Origin: Astrocystis sublimbata
Lineage: Eukaryota; Ascomycota; Sordariomycetes; Xylariales; Xylariaceae
NCBI GenBank assembly: GCA_022453515.1
Contig: JAJNNY010000033.1
Coordinates: forward strand, 124,001-188,000
Direction of reading: 5' to 3'
DNA length: 64,000 nucleotides
In this document: in pieces, positions 13,413 to 23,242 of the stretch
How positions within the stretch are numbered: position 1 is the stretch's first letter
Layout of the letters: each line of letters opens with the position of its first letter
The notes under the pieces: generated by a model
Databases searched by the model: none
What the model was told of the DNA's origin: nothing
What the model saw: only the letters and a program-made list of their open reading frames with translations
Program-made: the position numbers and the translations under genes

Positions 13413-14555
13413 TCATGCCTCCTCATGCAAATTCAGTACATCGACCGCATTGCCACCCATGACTGCCCTCGCACCCTCGCTGCCCGCCCCCAGCGCTTTA
13501 CTCACAGCCTCCTTATTCCACACCATGCTCTCCCACTCACCCTGCTCGTCGCTGTTCAACGGTGGGAAAAAGGGGTGATCGGTGCCGAACATGAGTCTAT
13601 CAACGCCGCTCGCATCGATGGCGGCCTTGAGCCCAACATCTGAGTATATGACAGCGTCAAGATAGACCTGCTCCTTGAGTACCTGCCATATCGTCCGCCT
13701 GGAGGGACCGACCTTGCCCTCGCGCACGAGGTGGCCGTCGTGTACGATACAGCTCTCGATGCGTCCGGCCAGGAAGGGCAGCGTGCCTCCGCTGTGCGCG
13801 AGAAGCATGCGCAGGTCCGGCACCGCATCGAAGACACCCGCCATGTACATCCTCGCGACGGCAATCGTAGTTTCCATTGGGAAGCCAAGGGCAAGAGGAA
13901 GCACATGCCCGTACTCCTCTGTGGCACGGGGGCCCCAAACCTCGCTGGGGAGGCCGTAGTGCGGATGGAGGAAGATGGTCAACTTGTTCGACGCCAACGC
14001 GCGGAGCACGGGCACCAGCGCCGCGTCGTCGAGGCCCTTGCCCAAGCCTGTCGTCCCAAGGATCACGCCACGGCAGTATTTCAGGCCTTTGATGTGTCCG
14101 ATTGCCGCGAGGAGAGTCTCGGGCGGCGCGGTCAGGGGCAGCGTGGCGAAGAAAAACAATCGGCCGTGGGCAGTGCGGCACATCTCGCTAAACGCACTGT
14201 TGATCGACTTCGCCGTCTCGCCCGCTATCTCGGACGCAACGAAATCCAGCCATGGGTTCGCAAGCGATATGACGGAGACATCGATACCATGGGTGTCCAT
14301 AAAGTGAAGCTTCTGTGCGAGTGACGAGTAGTGCGTTGTCACAGGCCGCCCAGGCAGATTTGCCGGGGATTGGGAGGACTCGGAGGACGTGATTTTCTCT
14401 AACGCCTCTGCCTCCGCTGGCAGGATTATGTATCGGGGATCCTTGGCGCCAGCGAATCGTCGGATCAAGGGTATGGTTTTCCTCGACTCGAGAAGTTCGA
14501 CATAAGCCGGGGGATACATATGCGTGTGGATGTCCACCACCTTTGAGGAGCCCAT
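13413..14555 (-). CDS. IDCase: Isoorotate (5-carboxyuracil) decarboxylase, amidohydrolase fold
   Basis: Predicted to remove CO2 from 5-carboxyuracil, giving uracil, the last step of fungal thymine salvage. A single exon encodes 380 aa from the ATG at 14555; an upstream in-frame start would only add an unconserved 11-residue tail. ACMSD-type metal ligands are visible: H10 and H12 (VDIHTH), H197 (FLHPHYG) and D326 (FGTDHPFF), with AHSGG at 253-257. The blocks YCRGVILGT, HVLPLALGFPMETT and LAHSGGTLPFLAGRIE fit isoorotate decarboxylases of Cordyceps and Neurospora type better than general ACMSD or gamma-resorcylate enzymes; that comparison is from memory. The divergent neighbour is thymine 7-hydroxylase, which makes the substrate, and this strongly supports the call. 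A related decarboxylase acting on another aromatic acid is the main alternative. Confidence 0.9.
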   Translation of the reverse strand: MGSSKVVDIHTHMYPPAYVELLESRKTIPLIRRFAGAKDPRYIILPAEAEALEKITSSESSQSPANLPGRPVTTHYSSLAQKLHFMDTHGIDVSVISLANPWLDFVASEIAGETAKSINSAFSEMCRTAHGRLFFFATLPLTAPPETLLAAIGHIKGLKYCRGVILGTTGLGKGLDDAALVPVLRALASNKLTIFLHPHYGLPSEVWGPRATEEYGHVLPLALGFPMETTIAVARMYMAGVFDAVPDLRMLLAHSGGTLPFLAGRIESCIVHDGHLVREGKVGPSRRTIWQVLKEQVYLDAVIYSDVGLKAAIDASGVDRLMFGTDHPFFPPLNSDEQGEWESMVWNKEAVSKALGAGSEGARAVMGGNAVDVLNLHEEA

Positions 14556-15298
14556 GGTTCTCTTCCGAGTCGGCGTGCTGCCAGGCAAGTGTGATATGAT
14601 ATTTGTGTGTGGGCAGAATTCCAGTCAAGAAATCTCACTGGACAATAGGAGATATTCTCCAGGTGCAGCCCTGAGAATAAATAGGCGTATAAACAGACGA
14701 CACGCCGGTCACACAGGATTCTAGGGTGATCGTGATCAGTTGTCGGGCACCTATTTCCGCGATGAGATTTGATGTGACTAACTAGATATTCACAGTGGTC
14801 TCTCGCTTCATCGAGATGACGCGATGGTCAGGGATAAAGGAAATCCCGTGAAATGTTACCGCTTATTTAGCTAGTTATGTTTGAGGAGATCTCCTATCTC
14901 CTCTTCTGCCCAGGTCCCGAGCTGAAACTGGGTAGATGAGGCGACTAATGGAATACCAACCCCACCTTCGATGCTTCCCCTCTCTTTCCTCTCGCGACTC
15001 TTATCTTGCGTGTGGGGTATTACATGCGTACGAAAAGCATCGAATAAGCTCTTGACTCGTCGCAAAGGTTTCGCACCAGGGTACAATGTAAATCTGGCAC
15101 CACGTGAGTGTTCCGTATTGATCCAATTGCAATTCCCTGTAAGCTGGCTAAGAAGTTTAAAGTTCAGACGTTGGCTCCTCCTGACATCCACATACTGTTC
15201 AAACCCCCCAACCTCCATCAACTGTCCCAGAAATTGGCGTATCGTGTCACTCTTCGCTCACGTATTTAGATCTACCGAAAGGGCTTTTGGGAATAAAA
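14556..15298. promoter_or_regulatory. Shared divergent promoter region of the thymine-salvage pair
   Basis: A 743-bp gap separates the head-to-head starts of isoorotate decarboxylase (minus) and thymine 7-hydroxylase (plus). It contains no supported gene. The arrangement suggests joint control, but I could not identify a specific operator or activator site by eye. Confidence 0.6.
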
Positions 15299-16446
15299 AT
15301 GGAGTCAGCAGCAGTGAAGAGTGAAGGACTGGTCATTCCCGTAAGTTGTTGCCGGCTGCAGTACTTGAGCGGGGCCGAAGACCGTCGCATAATCGACTTA
15401 CACCAAACACCAAATAGCTCATCGACTTCTCCTTGTTCTTGGATGGAACACCAGCACAACGAAAGGAAACGGCCCAGGCGATTCTTCACGGATTCCAAAC
15501 TGCGGGCTTCATCTATCTGAAGGGGCTCCCCATCACCCCAGAGTATCGCAAGCATGTATTCGAGACCTCAGCCAAATACTTCAGGCTCCCGGTCGAGACG
15601 AAAATGTCTCACTGCTGGACGACCGCAGAGGCGAACCGCGGCTACTCAGCCCCTGGACGAGAGAAGACCACGACGCTGGTCGACCCGGATGACGTCCAGA
15701 AGCTGCGAGACGCAGCCCCCGATCTCAAGGAGAGTTTAGAAATTGGCCGGGAGGGCGAACCCGGTCATCCCAATCACTGGCCGGAGGAGGAGGGTGAGCT
15801 GGTAGGGTTCAAGAAGACCATGATGGAGTTCCACGACAAATGCAAGGCCCTGCATATAGAGGTGATGCACGCCATCGCCGTGGGGCTGGGGATTGACGAG
15901 CACTGGTTCGACGGCTATACTGACGTCGGCGACAACACGCTCCGTCTTCTCCACTATCCGGAGGTGAAGAAGGACGTGTTCACCGTCAACCCAGGCCAGG
16001 TACGCGCGGGAGCACACAGCGACTACGGGTCCATCACGCTGCTGTTCCAAGACTCCCGAGGCGGCTTGCAGGTGCAGAGTCCTACTGGCGCGTTCGTGGA
16101 CGCCACGCCGATGGAAGACACGTGCGTCGTCAATGCAGGAGACTTGCTCGCGAGGTGGAGCAACGACAACATCAAGAGCACGATCCACCGCGTCGTCGAG
16201 CCGCCCTCGGGCGATGGCCCTGCGCATCCCGCGCGCTACAGCATCGCGTATGTCCCGCTTCGTCGACCAGTGAGCGAGTATGGGCATTGAGGCGAGCTAA
16301 CAAACGAGAATAGGTACTTCTGCAACCCCAATTTCAAGAGCCACATCGAAGCCATTCCCGGCACGTACGAAACCGAGGAGGACAGGAGATACGAGGGGAT
16401 AAACAGCGGCCAGTATCTGGTGCAAAGGTTAACCGCTACCTACTAA
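15299..16446 (+). CDS. T7H: Thymine 7-hydroxylase (thymine dioxygenase), 2OG-Fe(II) oxygenase
   Basis: Predicted to oxidise thymine in three successive 2-oxoglutarate-dependent steps to 5-carboxyuracil. Three exons close in phase: 15299-15340, 15418-16247 and 16314-16446, giving 334 aa, essentially the length of the Neurospora enzyme. The second donor is GTATGT at 16248; a GTGAGC 22 bases later would break the conserved RYSIAYFCNPN block. Iron ligands H214, D216 (AHSDYGSITLLFQD) and H271 (STIHRVVEPP) and the 2OG-binding R287/S289 (RYS) are all present. The N-terminal DIOX_N-like region includes GFIYLKGLPITPE and EANRGYSAPGREK, and the chain ends GQYLVQRLTATY. The divergent isoorotate decarboxylase supplies the next reaction. 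A generic isopenicillin-N-synthase-like oxygenase is the fallback call. Confidence 0.92.
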
Positions 16447-17034
16447 GGCTGCTAAATGCGCCCGGCTTTCTTCCCAAGTCAAGTGGGAAGGAAAAGTTGC
16501 TGGCCCGGTCGGTACTAAGCATTGTGGGATTTCCGCACCATGCAGGCTCTTATTTAGGAGTTAGGTAGATGAAAGCCAAGCGTCTTTAATAATAAAAAAT
16601 AAGAAGATTGAAAATCATGGAGTTCAGCATCGAGGTCGTTGAGTAGGAGTAGGTACTTACTTACCTCTACAGTGCCACTCAACAGTGGCTGGTCCCAGGC
16701 CCCCAGGCATCCTGGCAGGTACACCTGCAGGTGTCCACCTACCTAGGTACCTAGGTAGTCTGAGAGGACCTGGAGGGGCTCGGAGGGGCACTCCCTCGAC
16801 ACGTCCGAGGTACAGTGGGGTTGCCGATTGATGACATCCTACCTGACATTCCCATTCGTAACATACCTGGTATAGTAGATATATCTCTCACTAAGAAGAT
16901 TGCAACAGCCACTCTCCCCAAAGCAACGGCTCTTGTGGAGCCATTCGCCACCTTGTCGAGGAGGGCATCATCAGAGTCTCTTTTCTCTGTTCGCGTCCCA
17001 TGTCTCGACCTGAGTGTCCTTTGCTGAGGTTAGA
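16447..17034. other. Intergenic with palindromic CCTAGGTA cluster
   Basis: No gene. At 16735-16760 the motif CACCTACCTAGGTACCTAGG forms a palindromic cluster, one of the densest copies in the window. Confidence 0.6.
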
Positions 17035-18481
17035 ATGAAGAAGACGCTGCTGCTGTGCTTCATCCACGGCTTCAAGGTATGTTTGTTCGGTCGCCCATCG
17101 GGCAAGACGACGGTGGTCCAGATCACCTATGCTGGCATCCAAAGGCCTAAGAGATCAAAGGCCCAAAAAGTCACTTCATCGAATCCACCCAACGGACGAA
17201 GCAAACTAATGCTTGCTTGCAGGGGGGCGAGGATACCTTCGGGTCCAAGTCTGAGTTTGCTCAGCACCTGGCTGCCCTGATCAGCGCAGCTCTCCCCAAG
17301 GTCGACGTGGAAGCTGTCACATATCCCAAATATGAGACGCGCGGCGATCTCCATGACTGCGTGGCGAGATTCCGTGACTGGCTTCTTGAGCGCGTCATCG
17401 ACATCGAAGTGGCCAACGGCACGCCCTCCCCCACGATAGAGCCCTCCGTCCGCACAATCCTCATCGGACATTCGATGGGCGGCATTGTCGCCGCCGAGAC
17501 AGTCATCGCGCTCGCGAACGAGAAGCCCATTCCCCACAGCGGTGATAGCAAAGCAAGCGAACGAGGAGATGCAGATGCATATGGAGACAGCGAACCCCGA
17601 GGCAGCCAGCAGACCCCCTCGTCTGAAAGCCTAAACAATATGATGTTCCCCTACGTACAAGGCGTTCTTGCCTTTGACACGCCGTTTTTGGGTATAGCAC
17701 CAGGTGTTATGGCACATGGCGCCGAGAGCCACTATAACACTGCCTCGGCGGCGTTAACACAGTTGAGTGGACTATCGACAGCATTCTGGGGATCCGGAAA
17801 CAAGGATCAACCAGCATCGGGCGGCAAGCAACCCGTAGCCGCCCTGCCCGCGCCCGACAGCGATAAGAATACCAAAAACGACAGGCCCAACGCGCCCCAA
17901 GGCGGTGGCGCGTGGGGCAACTGGGGCAAGATGGCCATGCTCGCCGGTGCGGCCGGTGCAGTTGCCGCTGGCAGTGCGGCCGCCTACATGAACCGCGATA
18001 CAATCAACACCGGATGGTCGTGGGTATCGTCACATCTCGAATTCGTGGGCTGCCTGGCGCGCGGCGAGGAGCTTAAGAACAGAGTCCGAACCATGGTGCG
18101 CCTTAACGACGAGCTGGATATCGGGTTCGCGAACCTCTACACAAGGCTCGGGAAAGCAGCGACTTCGAAGCAAGTCAGTATGGTAGGGACGGTGCTGGGC
18201 AACCAACGAACATTCTGCAACCTGCCGTCAAAGATAGCGGCAGGAATTTGGAAAGAGGCGGTCAATGACAAAGCCACTGATGAGACTGGTGCACACATGA
18301 GTACGAGCATTACCCCCCTGTTCGTGGCCGCAGCGTCATAACTAACGTACACTCACCAGCAATGTTTGAGGCGAAGGAGAACCCGGGATACGAGCAGCTG
18401 TCGGAGGAAGCGAAGACATTGATTGTGAGATGGTCAAAGAATGACTGGTATGAGACAAGCACTAGAGGAGACATCGAGTGA
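17035..18481 (+). CDS. DUF676-type putative serine esterase/lipase
   Basis: Alpha/beta-hydrolase-like protein; substrate unknown. Three exons close in phase: 17035-17076, 17223-18300 and 18360-18481, giving 413 aa. The first exon is only 14 codons (LLLCFIHGFK) and ends in the HGF oxyanion region. The nucleophile elbow GHSMGG is at residues 96-101 (Ser98), and VLAFDTPFLG follows. Asp and His partners cannot be assigned by eye. A Ser/Asp-rich insert lies at about 125-155, a low-complexity Gly/Asn segment at about 225-240, and a Gly/Ala-rich hydrophobic stretch (MLAGAAGAVAAGSAAAYM) at about 245-262 could sit in a membrane. The last intron has an ACTAAC branch site. The gene converges on PHS1 with 209 bp between stop codons. 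Confidence 0.85.
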
Positions 18482-18690
18482 AGTGATTACCGTTACTCAT
18501 TCCCTCGTCTATTCATTTGCCGTATTCTTTGTATTTGATTTGGTGTAAAACCAGCACTCCTTTTTGATTCTTTGTCTATACCCCTTTTCCTCCTGATACC
18601 ATACCCTACATTATACGTAGATAGTTTTCTAGCGTCCCCATTACTAGATTCATCTTTTGATCATGTCTAACTTGGTCGGATCGTGTGTAC

Positions 18691-19749
18691 TTATTGTGTA
18701 GCTTTCGTGTTTGATGCTTTCAGGACCTTGCGTCGCTGGGTCATCATATGTGAGTAGAGAATAAAGGCAGCTGGAATCGAAGTTGAGCAGTTAGTTATGG
18801 GCTCTTCTTTAGATTTGCATTGAACGCTTATAGCGCTCCAAGCGCCTTTGCCGTTGCATGCCATTCCGATGATTGGCATTGGCCATCGCAAGGCCGAGAG
18901 AAGGAATCCGAGCGAACTTACAGGGCGGGTAGACGAAAAGGACGTAAGCCCACAAGGTGGTGCTGTAAATGGGGTGCACGGCCTGTCGGGCGGGCTCGAC
19001 GGCGCGCCAGATGAGCCAGGCCTCGCTGGAGATGCCGAGGGGGTACAGGACGAAGAAGGCGTGGTAGCGCAGCCAGTGCAGGGCCGAGGGCTGCCAGCCC
19101 GACAGCGTCAGGGCGAAGTACGAGTACCGGATCACCTCGGTCACGGACCAGGCCACCAGCATGCTGCTATAAGCCGGGCTCGCACCTAGCGCCGGGAACA
19201 AGTCCGTGATGCCCCAGACGATGGCGTAGCGGCTGAAGACTTGCATGAAGGTCGTGAAGAAGGGCGCGCGCACGATGCCTAGGGGGGAGGGAAGATATTT
19301 GTTAGCCGATTCTGTACCTGGTTCGTCTGTGATTTTCTCCCCTGGTCAATGGACCTGCTGGCGTGACACAGCGTGCTATCGCGGCCTGACGTTGCCGTCC
19401 ATTCGACCCAGCGAGGGTCGGAAGGTGAGATTGCCCTCCCTCCACCGCGCCCATTGCGCCCCGAGCCGACACCTCCTGATGTATCATGCCCTGGCACCAT
19501 AGCATAGGGATCTGGCTTACCGAACAGCGAGTGTAGTACCTCCATACCAGCGAGCGTCTGCGTCCACTTGCAGAACTCGCCGACGGCAGGGTAGGCGAGC
19601 GTCGGACCGCGGGCGACGTTGATGGCGACGATGCGGCCCAGCACCGTCAACCATAGGATGGCGGACACGGCATTGTAGAGGATCAGGTAGCCATTCTTGA
19701 CGGGCGACGAAAGCTTCCGCGCCGGTTTGGTCGAGGTCTTCTCGGCCAT
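18691..19749 (-). CDS. PHS1: Very-long-chain (3R)-3-hydroxyacyl-CoA dehydratase
   Basis: ER membrane enzyme that removes water from 3-hydroxyacyl-CoA in the third step of the very-long-chain fatty acid elongation cycle. Three exons close in phase: 19749-19521, 19278-18922 and 18770-18691, giving 221 aa, the usual size for Phs1/HACD proteins. The family blocks are clear: YNAVSAILW, GMEVLHSLFG, QVFSRYAIVWG, YSSMLVAWSVTEVIRY and LYPLGISSE. The catalytic Tyr/Glu pair known from yeast Phs1 (Y149/E156, spacing seven) corresponds to Y155 and E162. The C-terminus LYSHMMTQRRKVLKA has the basic tail expected of an ER-resident member. Several hydrophobic segments agree with a six-helix protein. The 242-nt first intron lies at the start of the conserved core. 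Confidence 0.93.
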
Positions 19750-22147
19750 GCTTGTGGGGGTGCGTCGGGGGGCAGTTCGTGACGGGAGGAGGGTGTTGTG
19801 TAGGTAGGTGCCAAAAGTTGGATGTTTTGTCTGAAATAATTATTCGAAAGCGTTGGGGGTTCGGGGCGCAAGCTACCCCGGCACTAGGTAAGTTCGGTAG
19901 GTACCTAGGTAGTACCTATGTAGAGGCTCAGGCTCTAAAACAGAGCCTCTACGAGACCCCTGTCGCCACCTACATACATATCATATACATAGAGGTAAGC
20001 TAGGTTAAGTACCTGTGTTGAACAACTTTCACGTGTCAAATAATTAAACCCCAGCATACGGAAAAACCTAGGCAGGTAATTTTGAGAATATCTTCCTACG
20101 GACAAGACCGCTTGTTATAGAATTTGTTTTTAGTCCTGATCAGCTCTTCTATGTTTCATGACATCTCGCACATGCACCGAAAACACCCACCAAGCTGGGA
20201 GATATCGATCGATATGCACGCCCAGGTTATGAGTTTATACGCGATCAACCACACAGTAAGGAGCTCTCAGGCCTGCCGCTCTCCATCATTCTTGGTGCTA
20301 AGAAGGCGACATGGACGGCATGACCACAGAATAAGAGGCACGCGGAAATGAGCCGATTGCCTTGAGTGCCATCAGAGAAAAAGCCAAATCTCTCGGGTAC
20401 ATGGATTCTACGCAGTATCTTTGGTTGTAGACCGGAACCCACAACCGCTATCGACAAATGGGCCGAGTTCAGCTCTCGGTCTATGCCTTTTTGATCCCAG
20501 ATAGAGCATATCTGTCGAGGTTTCTTGGGTGTTTCGGAGGGAGGCATGTCGATCAGAAGTTCTGCTATGAACCGGCGCTGTTAGCTTTTTTGTATGACAT
20601 GCCATTCTCTCCAAAGGGACACATAAACTTGGTGTATCTAATCAATGCCCAACCTACTATCGCCTGCCAATATCTGCTTACCCACTCCGAGTCTTCGCAA
20701 CCTCCAACATAGGTATGCCACCAAAGCCAATCGTGTCCCATAGGAATGAAACTATATTTACCCCATCTATTTATAGTGTTGAAGACTGCTCAGCAGCGGA
20801 TTGCCGCCGTCGCACGTGGCAAGGCAATCTAGACAAACTAGACAAGCTCAAATTGAATATATTTGGGCTTGGCACGAGCTGCGGTTAATCTGCACAGGGC
20901 TCTGGACTCGACGGCCGACAGACACAAAACGTTGGGGAGAGCAGCGGTTCCAGGCAAAGGAATGTATAGCGTGCCATGCGAGCCATGGTTACGAGTATGT
21001 CGCACTCGGAATCGGAGCGGTCTGCACGATTGAGATTAAGAGCACCTTCGCTTAGCGCATGCAACGTCATGGGCTGCCCACCCGTCTTTGAATGCAGAAG
21101 AGGCAATTCCCAATCAGCACAGGGTTTTGTGTTCGCGATGACTAGGGATGCACTGCGATACAGATGGGCAGAGTCTGGCATCTGGTTGGAGTTGATTCAA
21201 GGGTCAAGGGTCAAGTTTTATCATCAAGGATCTCATGATGAGATAAGATCAGAAGAACGTGATATTGGAGTTGGAGAGCCAAGGCCTCTTGGGCCCTGGG
21301 GTCGCCCGACAGAACCCAACTCACACTGGCTCGACTGGCTGGACTGGTCGCGGGTACCTCCAAAATCTGGAGCCGTGCGCGGCGATGCATGCCTAAATCA
21401 TGTACATTATTACCTGAGGTACCTACCTACGTAAGGGACCCGGCTAGGTAAGGTACTAAACCTCAGGCCCAGGCTCGCCACCTGCAGGCTCCCAACTCGC
21501 CAAGAGCTACAAGGTTAGGTACATATGTAGGTACTTGAACATCCAACTTCGTTACCTAAGGTTACTAATACCCATCTGATTGATGGTCTTTCTTACTCGT
21601 ACATGTGACGGCATCCATCTCCCTGTTACTGACTCGAATCCAGCTCAAAATACTGCCTGCTATCATGTTCGCTTGCTTCCTGGCCGAGCACGAGCTGGCT
21701 GACGACCCAGCAACCGACGACTTCGTTTCCTGGTCCGATTGCGACTAGCCTGCCGAGACCTGCAATCTTGTGCTGCGAACTACCATTTCGAGCCTTCCTC
21801 CCCCCCCTCTGTTGCCTCTGTTTGACCTCCCTCTCCATCCCTTGCCCCTGCTTTTCTCCCATCAGCCCCCCTTACGCATGTGTGTACATACATGGGAAAT
21901 ACATCGTCCGTGCGTCAGCGAAGCACGAGCCAAGTCCCTGTTGTCCCGCCCTTTGCTCACTGCTCACTGTCTCGACTGTCTGGCGCCCGCAGCGAAGCGC
22001 ATAAGCATACTGCGTCGGGTGGCGCGCTATTCGCGAAACAGCTTTGCAAATCGTAACCAGCCTGAATCACGGCGGTCACCGACCTTTGTACAGTCTCATA
22101 CTCGTTCGCAGGCATCTCTATGATATCCAACATTCAACATCCAACAC

Positions 22148-22148
<1 letters not shown>

Positions 22149-22178
<30 letters not shown>
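22149..22178. repeat. 30-base A homopolymer
   Basis: An uninterrupted run of about 30 A residues, by far the longest homopolymer in the window. It is not next to any recognisable retroposed sequence. Confidence 0.9.
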
Positions 22179-22180
<2 letters not shown>

Positions 22181-22929
22181 ACGACCAGGACCTGGACCTG
22201 ATCTGGCCCTCCTCGACCTTCGATCGTCCTAGCTTTATGTACCGACCGAGGAGGAGGCTACCTACGTACATGGCCCCAATCAAGTTACCAACATAGTGGT
22301 CTTCCTGCGCTAGGTAGGTGCCGTATCATCATAACAACAACCAGGGGTTGGGTTCGCACCAGTTGATCCCTTCCCACCCCAGACCTCCACGACTAACCCC
22401 TACTACGGTAGTTAGCGAGGTTAGTACCTACCCAGCAGCCTTTGGTTCTGCTTTGGCCTGCAACATAGCGTGTCGAGCTGTGCAGATATATCACTGTGAG
22501 GCGCAGGAGAGTGGATCTCATTGGGCTGGCTGGAACTTGATGTTTCCAGCTGCGTGTTTTGGTTCCCACCACTGCGGTACTACGACTCAGACTGTCAGTA
22601 CTGTACCACTTTGCTGCAGCTGAGAGGCTGGCACTGGTTGCGGCCACTCCTGTCGTTTTCGGTTTTTGTAGCTGAGTCCTAAGCCCTCAGTCCCGACTCA
22701 TCTGACTCACTGCCACGACTGGCTGTCGTATACCAGGACCAGGCACTGGGTGGGGATGAGAAAAAAGGACCGCGACTCCAGAGGGATTCATGATGAGAGC
22801 ATAGCTACTTGCTCTCCTTTGGCAGCATTATCCGTCATTTTGACTTGCCATATTTCGCCGCTGTGTGGATAGACTGTCGCGGGTTATTGCTGTGATACAT
22901 CTTCTCGTTGTTCGATTATACATGCGTTA

Positions 22930-22957
22930 CCTCACGACCCTCACGACCCTCACGACC
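22930..22957. repeat. CCTCACGAC 9-base tandem repeat
   Basis: Three direct copies of a 9-base unit about 290 bases before the F-box start codon. Confidence 0.85.
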
Positions 22958-23242
22958 ATCTATCCCGCGCTCTGTAGCTCGCTTCCTCGCACCCTCCCTC
23001 GATATATCAGGGAGAAAACCAACAACACCTACTACGTCGCCGATCGTCGTTTGCTCTCGCTTCTCCGTCGTTCAATCTGCGACCCCGTCCGTACTTGCTA
23101 CTATCGCCACATTCGTTGCCCTCCCATTGCGTGTCTTCGGCTGGTCCCGTCGCCAACGTCATCGTTATCGTTACCGCCATCCTCATCCTCATCCTCATTG
23201 CCATAGCCAATACCATCGCCCTCATTGGAAGTAACGGCCAAA

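Larger units (their letters stand above)
19750..23242. other. Intergenic between PHS1 and the F-box gene
   Basis: The two genes are divergent here. No supported coding region. The stretch contains TAGGTACCTAGGTAGTACC at 19895-19915, a pure A run at 22149-22178, and minisatellite-like CCTCACGAC copies at 22930-22957. The last few hundred bases are CT-rich and probably form the leader of the F-box gene. Confidence 0.5.

Noticed and set aside
13731..14324. 197-aa plus-strand frame opposite the decarboxylase gene
   Set aside because: Antisense shadow of the isoorotate decarboxylase coding strand; GC-rich third positions explain it.
15736..16287. 183-aa minus-strand frame opposite thymine 7-hydroxylase
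   Set aside because: Shadow of the real gene, which carries all catalytic residues.
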